A program made the position numbers and the translations under genes. From JAHDHW01 sp963793295 (GTDB lineage: Bacteria > Bacteroidota > Bacteroidia > Chitinophagales > Saprospiraceae), in assembly GCA_963793295.1 (NCBI GenBank), contig CAWBZX010000013.1, positions 372,001-436,000 of the forward strand: DNA of 64,000 bases, in the 5' to 3' direction. Shown one piece after another: positions 44,756 to 53,003 of the stretch; position 1 is the stretch's first letter, and each line of letters starts with the position of its first letter. Under the pieces are notes generated by a model, which saw only the letters and a program-made list of their open reading frames with translations, ran no database searches and was not told the origin of the DNA.

Positions 44756-45886
44756 TTACAGACGTTGTTGTATTCTAACGACCATTTCATTTTTCCATTG
44801 CAGAAAATCACCTTCCAAAATATGTTTGCGCGCTTCACCTACCAACCATAAATAAAATCCAAGATTATGCAAACTCGCTATTTGTGCTCCGAGTAATTCT
44901 TTGGCTTGTAATAAATGTCGTAAATAAGCTTTACTATAAAAACGACTGGAAGAACATGGGCTATCTGAATCTATAGGACTAAAATCATCTTTCCATTTTG
45001 CATTTTTCATGTTTAAAATGCCATTTGCAGTATACAAATGACCATGTCTGGCATTACGAGTTGGCAATACACAATCAAACATATCGATTCCCAATGCAAT
45101 ACATTCCAAAAGGTTAGCGGGAGTACCGACTCCCATCAAATAGCGGGGTTTATCTTTTGGTAGAATGCTGCAAACAAGTTCTGTTATTTCATACATTTTT
45201 TCTGTTGGCTCTCCAGTGGACAAACCACCAATTGCATTCGCTGGCCGATCAAAAGAAGAAATCGTTTCAGCGGAGATCTTTCGTAATTCTTTGTAGGTAC
45301 TCCCCTGAACAATTGGCATTAGCGTTTGCTGATAACCATACAAATCTTCTGTTGAATCAAAACGATCACAACAACGTTTTAACCAACGATGGGTCATTTC
45401 CATCGAATTTTTAGCATAATTATATTCACAGGGATATGGCGTACATTCATCAAAAGCCATAATGATATCAGCGCCGATTTTTCTTTGAATATCCATTACA
45501 CCTTCAGGGCTAAAAAAGTGACTTGATCCATCAATATGCGATTGAAACGTAACGCCTTCTTCTTTAATCTTACGTCGTCCACTTAAAGAATAAACCTGAT
45601 ACCCGCCACTATCAGTAAGAATAGGTTTTTTCCAACTATTGAATTGATGCAGTCCCCCTGCTTTATTTAATATTTCGGTGCCGGGTCGTAAATATAAATG
45701 ATAGGTATTGCTAAGAATGATTTGAGCATTTATCTCATTTTGCAATTCGTATTGATGGACACCTTTGACTGTAGCGACTGTGCCAACAGGCATAAAGATA
45801 GGTGTTTCGATGATGCCATGACCAGTTTCGATGATGCCGGATCTTGCTGAAGTTTTAGGATCAGTATTGTGTATTGTAAATTTCAT
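44756..45886 (-). CDS. tgt: tRNA-guanine transglycosylase Tgt lacking zinc cysteines
   Basis: Exchanges guanine for the queuine precursor preQ1 at tRNA position 34. TDSGGYQVYSLSGRRKI (near 90), DIIMAFDECTPYPC, the nucleophile region GVGTPANLLECIALGIDMFD and CVLPTRNARHGHLYT are all conserved, so activity is likely. The usual zinc site CxCx2C is replaced by SPCSSSRFYSKAYLRHLL (near 309), keeping a single cysteine, although the later LHN histidine remains. Loss of zinc ligands is, as I recall, common in Bacteroidota Tgt. At 376 residues it is full length. It is fourth in the deoC-SPOR-rodA-tgt-lptF/G operon, 21 bases after rodA. Confidence 0.94.
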   Translation of the reverse strand: MKFTIHNTDPKTSARSGIIETGHGIIETPIFMPVGTVATVKGVHQYELQNEINAQIILSNTYHLYLRPGTEILNKAGGLHQFNSWKKPILTDSGGYQVYSLSGRRKIKEEGVTFQSHIDGSSHFFSPEGVMDIQRKIGADIIMAFDECTPYPCEYNYAKNSMEMTHRWLKRCCDRFDSTEDLYGYQQTLMPIVQGSTYKELRKISAETISSFDRPANAIGGLSTGEPTEKMYEITELVCSILPKDKPRYLMGVGTPANLLECIALGIDMFDCVLPTRNARHGHLYTANGILNMKNAKWKDDFSPIDSDSPCSSSRFYSKAYLRHLLQAKELLGAQIASLHNLGFYLWLVGEARKHILEGDFLQWKNEMVVRIQQRL

Positions 45887-45907
45887 AGGGGCACAAATAT
45901 AATTACT

Positions 45908-47317
45908 TTATGCCGTAAAACGATTGCTATCAAGTTTGAGTAAAACGCCAATTAAGAGGGTAAAGCCTAATATAGAGGAGCCCCCATAACTTATAAATGG
46001 TAAGGGAATTCCAATGATTGGGACGAGTCCCATGGTCATTCCAATATTTATAAAAGAATGAATAAAAAGGATACCTGCAACCCCATAGGCATAATGGCGG
46101 GAAAAATCAGATCGCTGCCTTTCTGCAAGTACAATGATTCGATAAAGCAACAAAGCAATCAAAGCTATAACTCCAAAAGAACCGATGAAACCTTGTTCTT
46201 CTCCAATCACACAAAAAATAAAATCAGTGGATTGCTCTGGGACATAATTGAGCTTAGTCATCGTCCCTTCTAAAAAACCTTTCCCTTCAAAACCTCCGGA
46301 ACCAATTGTCATTTTTGACTGGATGACATTATACAAAGAACCTTGAGGATCACACTTAGAAGGCTGTAGCCATACATTCATTCGATCTTGCTGATGTGGT
46401 TTTAGTAAATTATTAAAAGAGTAATTGGCTGAAAAAGCTATGATACTACCAATAATCAAAAGCGAAAATAACCGAAGGATAAGTCCTGCCTTTCTTTTTT
46501 GCCAAAGAATAGCAGTGAAAATTAAAAAGATAGAGGTATTAATGATCAACACAGGAGGAAATAGATTTTGGGCAAGCATGAACAATGAAGCAGCAAGTAA
46601 GATTGTAAAACTAATCAACCAATATACCTTGTTTTTGAGATTCATCATCAAAATTAAAGTGCTGATTATTATCAGCCCGAGAATGATAGATAATGGGTCG
46701 AAAACCAAACCCAGAATCAGTAACAGGGCAGCAGCAAATCCAACAATATAAAAATTAGGGGAAAGACCCTCTCTGTATAACATAATTAAAAAAGAAGTAA
46801 ATACAAGAGCAGAGCCAGCGTCGGGTTGAAGCAGAATCAAAAACATGGGAAATAGAAAAAGGCTAAACGCGATCAACTGGTGTCTGAAGGTGCGTATATT
46901 TGTATTATAAGTACTTAAAAACGCTGCAAGTGCAATATTGGTAGCAAATTTTGCAAATTCAGCTGGCTGAAGTGTGAACCCTCCTGGAAGACGATACCAT
47001 GAGGTAGCGCCCTTAATCTTTACTCCAATGATTAAAACTCCAATAAGTAAAAGAATCGCAAAACCATAAGTGGGATAAGCAAATGTTCGCCAAAATTTCC
47101 AGTCGATGATAGATGTCAAAAATAAGACTATGAAGGAAAGCCCAAGAAACAAAGTCTGTTTGCCAATATTAGAACTTAAGTCAAAAATAGAAGTTGGTTT
47201 ATCTTCACTATAACCCGCAGCATAAATCATCATCCAACCAACTATAATCAAAGCGAAGTATAGCATGAAAGTCATCCAATCAACATTGATTCCGCCATAA
47301 TTATCCCGTCTACTCAT
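45908..47317 (-). CDS. rodA: Rod shape-determining protein RodA (SEDS glycosyltransferase)
   Basis: SEDS-family peptidoglycan polymerase for lateral wall growth, 469 residues with about ten or more membrane helices. LQPAEFAKFATNIALAAFLS (near 118), LLQPDAGSALVFTSF and the extracellular loop GSGGFEGKGFLEGTMTKLNYVPEQSTDFIF (quoted here only as a landmark region near 345) are typical. The C-terminal IGIPLPFISYGGSSIL is the SEDS signature. It is longer than E. coli RodA owing to an extra hydrophobic stretch near 225-300, often seen in this phylum. It lies between the SPOR gene (29 bases upstream) and tgt. The partner class 2 PBP is not in the window. Confidence 0.94.
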   Translation of the reverse strand: MSRRDNYGGINVDWMTFMLYFALIIVGWMMIYAAGYSEDKPTSIFDLSSNIGKQTLFLGLSFIVLFLTSIIDWKFWRTFAYPTYGFAILLLIGVLIIGVKIKGATSWYRLPGGFTLQPAEFAKFATNIALAAFLSTYNTNIRTFRHQLIAFSLFLFPMFLILLQPDAGSALVFTSFLIMLYREGLSPNFYIVGFAAALLLILGLVFDPLSIILGLIIISTLILMMNLKNKVYWLISFTILLAASLFMLAQNLFPPVLIINTSIFLIFTAILWQKRKAGLILRLFSLLIIGSIIAFSANYSFNNLLKPHQQDRMNVWLQPSKCDPQGSLYNVIQSKMTIGSGGFEGKGFLEGTMTKLNYVPEQSTDFIFCVIGEEQGFIGSFGVIALIALLLYRIIVLAERQRSDFSRHYAYGVAGILFIHSFINIGMTMGLVPIIGIPLPFISYGGSSILGFTLLIGVLLKLDSNRFTA

Positions 47318-47346
47318 TTGTTAAATAGGCCTTTATTATTTTAATT

Positions 47347-47748
47347 TTATTGGGAATCAACCAACTCCTGAGGACTGATATTGTTATCCTTAGCAGGATA
47401 TGCACCTGGATAATCTTCTTTCAGTCGGTGCAATAAACGCATAGCGTCTAATTTAGAAGAAAAAGCACCGGCACGTAATCGATAATAAGGTTTGGAATGC
47501 GTCCAATCAATACTTACATCTGGATAATTTGAAAGAAATTTACTTTTTGCTTCTTCCATTTTTCGTCGGTCAGTAGTAGCCATTATTTGAATTCGCCAGC
47601 CTTCTATTTGAAAGGTAGATTTGTTTTTTGCAACAAAAGCATCCATCATTTTTGCAATTGGAAAATCTTCGTTTATAGTGACATTCTGGGCATCGACAAT
47701 CAAAGAACAATGGAACGTGATTAAAATAAGAAAGAATAGCTTTTTCAT
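47347..47748 (-). CDS. Secreted SPOR-domain protein
   Basis: A 133-residue exported protein. The signal peptide (residues 1-20, ending VDAQ) precedes a SPOR domain: IEGWRIQIMATTDRRKMEEA (near 48) and PYYRLRAGAFSSKLDAMRLL (near 86) are its two halves. SPOR domains bind denuded glycan strands of peptidoglycan, often at division or growth sites. Lying immediately upstream of rodA in the same operon, it is likely to act in cell-wall growth, which is inference from context. Confidence 0.88.
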   Translation of the reverse strand: MKKLFFLILITFHCSLIVDAQNVTINEDFPIAKMMDAFVAKNKSTFQIEGWRIQIMATTDRRKMEEAKSKFLSNYPDVSIDWTHSKPYYRLRAGAFSSKLDAMRLLHRLKEDYPGAYPAKDNNISPQELVDSQ

Positions 47749-47775
47749 GTTACTAAGATTTAAAATATGTACACG

Positions 47776-48417
47776 CTAAACAAAGGCTAGTCCGGAAGAT
47801 GTGCCCAACCGATTTGCACCTGCCTTAATCAGCGCTTCAGCCTGCTTTTTGGTTTTTATCCCACCAGATGCTTTAATTTTTATCTTTGGAGAAAGGTTTT
47901 CTTTTAAGAAGCGAACCATTTCTTCAGTTGCTCCTCCTCCACTAAAACCCGTGGAAGTTTTAACGAAATCAACACCTTTTTCATTACAAATCGTACAAAG
48001 CTTCTTTATCTCATCTTTTGTGAGAAGAGAAGTTTCAAAAATAACTTTTATGACCTTCCCTTTCAAATGAGCGGCAATTGTTATGCTGTCAATATCATTT
48101 TTAACATGATTCCAATGCCCGCTTTTTACAGCAGCAATATTGATGACTACATCTAATTCATCGATATCATCATTTATTGCTCTTTTAATTTCTTCAACTT
48201 TTGCAGCAGTAGCAGAATATCCAAAAGGGAAACCAATTACAGTGGAAACTTTTACATTTTCTCCATCCAACATCCGGGAAGCATCTTTAATAAAGTATGG
48301 AGGCACACAAACAGTAGCAAATTGATGTGTAATAGCTTCAGAGCAAATTCTTTTTATATCATCAATAGAACAATCCGGTTTCAGGATAGTGTGGTCAATC
48401 ACGCTTGCAAAATTCAT
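47776..48417 (-). CDS. deoC: Deoxyribose-phosphate aldolase DeoC
   Basis: Class I aldolase that splits 2-deoxyribose 5-phosphate to acetaldehyde and glyceraldehyde 3-phosphate in nucleoside catabolism. IDHTILKPDCSIDDI at the N-terminus, STVIGFPFG, ELDVVINIAAVKSG, VIFETSLLTKDEI and the Schiff-base lysine region VDFVKTSTGFSGGGAT (near 151) followed by IKASGGIKTKKQAEAL are all present. At 213 residues it is complete. It is first in a five-gene leftward operon whose other members serve the envelope and tRNA, so its placement is not obviously functional. Confidence 0.95.
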   Translation of the reverse strand: MNFASVIDHTILKPDCSIDDIKRICSEAITHQFATVCVPPYFIKDASRMLDGENVKVSTVIGFPFGYSATAAKVEEIKRAINDDIDELDVVINIAAVKSGHWNHVKNDIDSITIAAHLKGKVIKVIFETSLLTKDEIKKLCTICNEKGVDFVKTSTGFSGGGATEEMVRFLKENLSPKIKIKASGGIKTKKQAEALIKAGANRLGTSSGLAFV

Positions 48418-48534
48418 CAGTCTTTTTATTTATGCAATTACTGAATCTATTTTTATAGATAACACAATAATTGTTTTTTTCTGCGGTGTAAAATTAATAA
48501 ACGCAAGATATTAAAAATACCTTAATTACAGATA

Positions 48535-48571
48535 TTAAAAAGCATGATTGAAATCAAATCATGCTTTTTAA
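48535..48571 (-). terminator. Terminator of secA
   Basis: 15-base-pair stem (TTAAAAAGCATGATT with its complement), 7-base loop, T run on the minus strand, 18 bases after the secA stop. Confidence 0.85.
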
Positions 48572-48588
48572 ACTATTTTTTAAAAGTA

Positions 48589-51500
48589 TTATTTACCGTG
48601 GCAATGTTTGTACTTCTTGCCACTTCCACAAGGACAAGGTGCATTACGCCCTACTTTCTCTTCAGTTCTTCTAAAAGTTTCAGGTTTGGAGCGACCACCA
48701 CCAGCGCTTTCAGCCGCAGAACGCGCAGCGAGATCTTCCTTACGATTCGTTTGTACTCGACTAAGATCTGTTTTTTGTTCTCTCGCTTCTTCCAATGATC
48801 TTCCATCTTGCGCAATCAAACCCCCTTTAGCCAGATAGGAAGTTACTTCTTCATTTATTCGGTAAATCAATTGCTCAAATAATTCATAAGCTTCCATTTT
48901 ATAGACCACCAAAGGATCTTTTTGTTCAAAGGAAGCAGCTTGCACAGATTCTTTCAACTCGTCCATCGATCGTAAATGCTCTTTCCATTCATTGTCAATA
49001 GTAGCTAATGCTACTGCTTTTTCAATATCTGTTGGAATAGACCGACCTTTAGATTTTACTGCTTCCTCTAACCCAGCAGAAATGGGTAAAGGTTTTTTTC
49101 TTCCATCGGTATAAGGAATTGCAATTCTTTTATAACGATGCCCTTCATTTTCATAAACTTGCTTGATAACGGGTAATAAAGCATCTGCAATCTTTTGACT
49201 TTTTCGCTCGTAGAAATCAAGAAATTGTTGTTGGAATTTTTCAAGCACCTCCATTTCATTACCTTCTTTATATTCCATTTCATCTATCTCAGGATCCAGA
49301 CCTAGCATCCTAAGAGAGTCCTGCCTAAAGGCTTCAAAATCTCCTGCAGATTTATGATTGTAAAAAATGCTCTCGGTAAGGCCTAAAAACATCGAATGAA
49401 TATCCACAGCAAGTCGTTCACCGGATAATGCATTATTCCGCTTTTTATAAATAGCTTCACGTTGGATATTCATTACGTCATCATATTCCAAAAGACGCTT
49501 CCGAATGCCATAATTATTTTCTTCAACTTTTTTCTGGGCTCTTTCCATAGATTTTGAAACCATAGAGTGTTGAATAACTTCACCTTCTTTGTGCCCCATT
49601 CGGTCCATTAATTTGGCAATACGCTCTGACTGAAAAAGACGCATTAAGTTGTCTTCCAAAGAAACATAAAATAGGGAAGACCCTGGATCTCCCTGCCGTC
49701 CCGCACGTCCACGCAACTGGCGGTCAACCCTTCGAGAATCGTGGCGTTCTGTTCCTATGATAGCCAAACCACCTGCATTTTTTACTTCCGCCCCTATTTT
49801 AATATCCGTTCCACGACCAGCCATGTTAGTCGCGATAGTAACTTTACCGGGCTTGCCGGCTTCAGCAACAACTTCGGCTTCCCGCTGGTGCTGTTTAGCG
49901 TTTAAAACATTATGATCAATGCCACGGAGTTTTAACATCCGGCTCAATTTCTCAGAAATATCCACAGAAGTGGTACCTACAAGTATTGGTCGTCCGGCAT
50001 TACTTAGTTCTACAATTTCGTCGATTACTGCATTAAATTTTTCTTTTGCTGTTTTGAAAACCAAATCTTCCTGATCATCACGGGTTATTGGGCTATTGGT
50101 TGGAATGACAACAACATCTAATTTATAGATTTCCCAAAATTCTCCAGCTTCTGTTTCGGCAGTACCAGTCATACCACAAAGCTTGTGATACATACGGAAA
50201 TAATTTTGGAGTGTAATAGTAGCATAGGTTTGGGTGATGTCTCCGACCTTCACATTTTCTTTAGCCTCGAGTGCCTGATGCAGTCCATCAGAATATCGTC
50301 TCCCTTCCATCATACGGCCGGTCTGTTCATCAACGATCTTAACTTGCCCTTCCATTACCACATATTCTTCATCCCTTTCAAATAAGGTATAAGCTTTCAA
50401 AAGTTGATTGATCGAATGCAGGCGTTTTGATTTTATTGAAAAGTCCTGAATCAGTTTTTCCAGTGCTTCCGCTTTTTGCTCCGAAGTGGTTGATGTATCT
50501 GATTCGATATCATTCATTTCAGTAGCAATATCGGGCATGATGAAGAAATTAGTATCTTCTTCTCCTTGAGCCAAATATTCAGATCCTTTCTCTGTTAATT
50601 CAACACTTCGGGTTTTTTCTTCAATTGTAAAATAGAGTGGGTCGTCAGCTATATGCATATTTTTGGACTGTTCTTGCATATAGAAGTTTTCGGTCTTTTG
50701 CAGCAATACTTTTACACCTTCCTCACTCAAAAACTTTATCAAAGGGCGATATTTAGGTAATGCTCGGTGCGCTCGGAATAATGCCAATCCTGCTTCTCCT
50801 TCCATAGTACCAATAATACCGTCTTTATATAATTTTTTAGCTTCAGCCAAATACTCCGTTGCTAATTTTCTTTGGGCTGTCAATAATTTTTCAACCTGAG
50901 GTTTTAAAGCTAAATATTCTTGCGTTTCATCACCTTTTGGAATGGGACCGGAAATAATTAAAGGAGTACGGGCATCATCAACTAAAACAGAGTCGACCTC
51001 ATCAATCATGGTAAAATGATGCTTGCCCTGAACAATTTCATCGTTTGAGCGAACCATGTTGTCTCTCAGATAATCAAAACCAAATTCATTGTTAGTACCA
51101 TAAGTAATATCGCATTTATAGGCTTTTATTCTTTCTTCAGAATGAGGGCGGTATTTGTCGATACAATCAATAGTTAAAAATAGAAACTCCATAATCGGAC
51201 CTATCCACTCACAGTCACGACGAGCAAGGTAGTCGTTTACTGTAATTACATGAACACCTAAGCCAGACAAACCATTGAGATACGCAGGCAAAGTAGCGAC
51301 CAAAGTTTTACCTTCACCTGTAGCCATTTCAGCAATTTTCCCATTATGAAGTACCATACCTCCAATAAGTTGTACATCGTAATGTACCATGTTCCAGGTG
51401 ATTTCTCCACCAGCTGCCATCCAGTTGTTTTTCCAAATAGCTTTATCTCCTTCAATACTGACATAAGTTTTATCGGGGGCCAAATCACGATCGTGGTCTG

Positions 51501-51903
51501 TAGCCGAAACAGTCAAAGTAGGGTTTTCCATAAACCGCCGTGCCGTTTCCTTAACGACAGCAAAGGCTTCTGGAAGAATTTCCTGCAAAATATCTTCGAG
51601 GTGTTTATCTCTATCTTCCTTAATTTTATCAACTTCGTTGAAGAGTTCTTCTTTTTTTGTAAAATTTGCTTCAGCAATAGCTTCTTCTGTCAAAGACTTA
51701 ATATCCGTGTCAATTCCGCTGAGGTGCTCCTTAATTCTTTCTCTGAAATTCAGTGTCTTATTTCGCAACTCATCATTACTGAGCGCTTTGAGACGTTCAA
51801 ATTCTTCGTTTATTTCCTGCACGATTGGAGTGTAGGTTGCTACATCCCGATCGTATTTGGTTCCGAAAATTTTTCCAATAGATTTAGTGATAAAATCTAA
51901 CAT
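48589..51903 (-). CDS. secA: Preprotein translocase ATPase SecA, long form
   Basis: ATPase motor that pushes unfolded proteins through SecYEG. Walker A is MATGEGKTLVA. VDSVLVDDARTPLIISGP, the motif ATNMAGRGTDIKIG, RQLRGRAGRQGDPGSS and the C-terminal zinc-binding tail CPCGSGKKYKHCHGK are all visible. The 1104 residues exceed E. coli SecA (901); the extra length lies mainly in a helical insertion around residues 330-470 and is usual in Bacteroidota. I chose ATG 51903 (MLDFITKSIGKIFG), the true family N-terminus. An upstream start at 51942 would lie inside the predicted -7 box. Confidence 0.97.
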   Translation of the reverse strand: MLDFITKSIGKIFGTKYDRDVATYTPIVQEINEEFERLKALSNDELRNKTLNFRERIKEHLSGIDTDIKSLTEEAIAEANFTKKEELFNEVDKIKEDRDKHLEDILQEILPEAFAVVKETARRFMENPTLTVSATDHDRDLAPDKTYVSIEGDKAIWKNNWMAAGGEITWNMVHYDVQLIGGMVLHNGKIAEMATGEGKTLVATLPAYLNGLSGLGVHVITVNDYLARRDCEWIGPIMEFLFLTIDCIDKYRPHSEERIKAYKCDITYGTNNEFGFDYLRDNMVRSNDEIVQGKHHFTMIDEVDSVLVDDARTPLIISGPIPKGDETQEYLALKPQVEKLLTAQRKLATEYLAEAKKLYKDGIIGTMEGEAGLALFRAHRALPKYRPLIKFLSEEGVKVLLQKTENFYMQEQSKNMHIADDPLYFTIEEKTRSVELTEKGSEYLAQGEEDTNFFIMPDIATEMNDIESDTSTTSEQKAEALEKLIQDFSIKSKRLHSINQLLKAYTLFERDEEYVVMEGQVKIVDEQTGRMMEGRRYSDGLHQALEAKENVKVGDITQTYATITLQNYFRMYHKLCGMTGTAETEAGEFWEIYKLDVVVIPTNSPITRDDQEDLVFKTAKEKFNAVIDEIVELSNAGRPILVGTTSVDISEKLSRMLKLRGIDHNVLNAKQHQREAEVVAEAGKPGKVTIATNMAGRGTDIKIGAEVKNAGGLAIIGTERHDSRRVDRQLRGRAGRQGDPGSSLFYVSLEDNLMRLFQSERIAKLMDRMGHKEGEVIQHSMVSKSMERAQKKVEENNYGIRKRLLEYDDVMNIQREAIYKKRNNALSGERLAVDIHSMFLGLTESIFYNHKSAGDFEAFRQDSLRMLGLDPEIDEMEYKEGNEMEVLEKFQQQFLDFYERKSQKIADALLPVIKQVYENEGHRYKRIAIPYTDGRKKPLPISAGLEEAVKSKGRSIPTDIEKAVALATIDNEWKEHLRSMDELKESVQAASFEQKDPLVVYKMEAYELFEQLIYRINEEVTSYLAKGGLIAQDGRSLEEAREQKTDLSRVQTNRKEDLAARSAAESAGGGRSKPETFRRTEEKVGRNAPCPCGSGKKYKHCHGK

Positions 51904-51939
51904 AATATTTTGATTAAAAGTGTAGCCAAATGTAGTTAG

Positions 51940-51947
51940 CAAAGATA
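51940..51947 (-). promoter_or_regulatory. -7 box of the secA promoter
   Basis: Minus-strand TATCTTTG matches TAnnTTTG fully, 36 bases before the chosen secA ATG. No good -33 TTTG is seen. Its position argues against the longer secA reading frame. Confidence 0.43.
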
Positions 51948-52196
51948 CGTTATAAATGACTAGATGTTGTGTTGAAAATCAAGAGAGTTTTATTGATTTT
52001 TAGAAAAAGGACTGAAAAATATACTCAAACGATTCTTTGCTTTTATTTTTGTGTCGTAAAAGTATTATTTCTAAATACTTTGAAACGTTAAAGAGTTGAA
52101 CACATTTTGTACCAAGGCGTTTAATAGCATAAAAATGCGACATTATGACATATTTACTCTTTAACGCATGAAATAATAACAGACAGGTAAATCTTA

Positions 52197-53003
52197 ATGT
52201 TTTTAATAAAAGATATGAATCCCTTTTTTTCGATCAACTTGATTTTCTATAGAAAAAGTTTGCCAACAAACAGCTTTAAACTGTTTTGCTTTCTATGGAT
52301 TCTGGGTTTTCAATTAGCTTGCTCAAGCAGCGATGCGGAAAAAGATATCCGAGAATTCTACTATCCTATCGAGGCACTCAAACAACCGATGATTTATGAA
52401 TATCAGGCCATTAATAATGACTCTCTTGGCTCAGAATATTGGTATTTTAAAACTCATGAAACGGATACTGCGATTTACTTTACAGGGAATAACTTTAACC
52501 GAAATTTTGAGGTTGGACAATTTTCGAGTGAAGAAGTGGTCAAAAACGGAACAATTCAAAAAGATTACGTTCTATTTACGTATGACAGCTTGGGACAGCA
52601 ATTTCAAATTCCGGCAGAAATAGAATATGGCAATACTTTTCCTTTTGAAGTGAAAGATTCGAATAGTATTTTTTTACAAAAACTCAAGTGGACGTTTAGC
52701 GAGAATCCATTAATTACTACAACACTGATCCGCAACAGACGTTATAAAGGCAAAGCAAAATATACGTATAAAGGCAAAATCTATGATTGTGTAGAATTTC
52801 AATTAAAGGAGCTGATAGATGATTTTAATAATGGACATTTTGAAAAAGAATATGCAGGAAAAGAGCTTTATGCTAAAGAATTGGGGTTAGTTTATTATAA
52901 AAAAGTTATCGATAATTTAATACTGGAATACGAATTGGTAGATATATACCCGATGGAAAAATTAGAACAAAAATTTAAAGCAAGCTTGAACAGATCCAAA
53001 TGA
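52197..53003 (+). CDS. Lipoprotein, unknown function
   Basis: A 268-residue protein with a long N-terminal region ending in a lipobox (GFQLACSSS, near 40). ATG 52197 or ATG 52215 (MNPFFS) could start it. The mature part is beta-rich with tyrosine/lysine-rich strands such as NRRYKGKAKYTYKGKIYDC. I recognise no family. Its last bases overlap the next start as ATGA (53000-53003), so it is translationally coupled to the T9SS type B protein downstream and the two probably work together at the cell surface. Confidence 0.75.
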   Translation: MFLIKDMNPFFSINLIFYRKSLPTNSFKLFCFLWILGFQLACSSSDAEKDIREFYYPIEALKQPMIYEYQAINNDSLGSEYWYFKTHETDTAIYFTGNNFNRNFEVGQFSSEEVVKNGTIQKDYVLFTYDSLGQQFQIPAEIEYGNTFPFEVKDSNSIFLQKLKWTFSENPLITTTLIRNRRYKGKAKYTYKGKIYDCVEFQLKELIDDFNNGHFEKEYAGKELYAKELGLVYYKKVIDNLILEYELVDIYPMEKLEQKFKASLNRSK

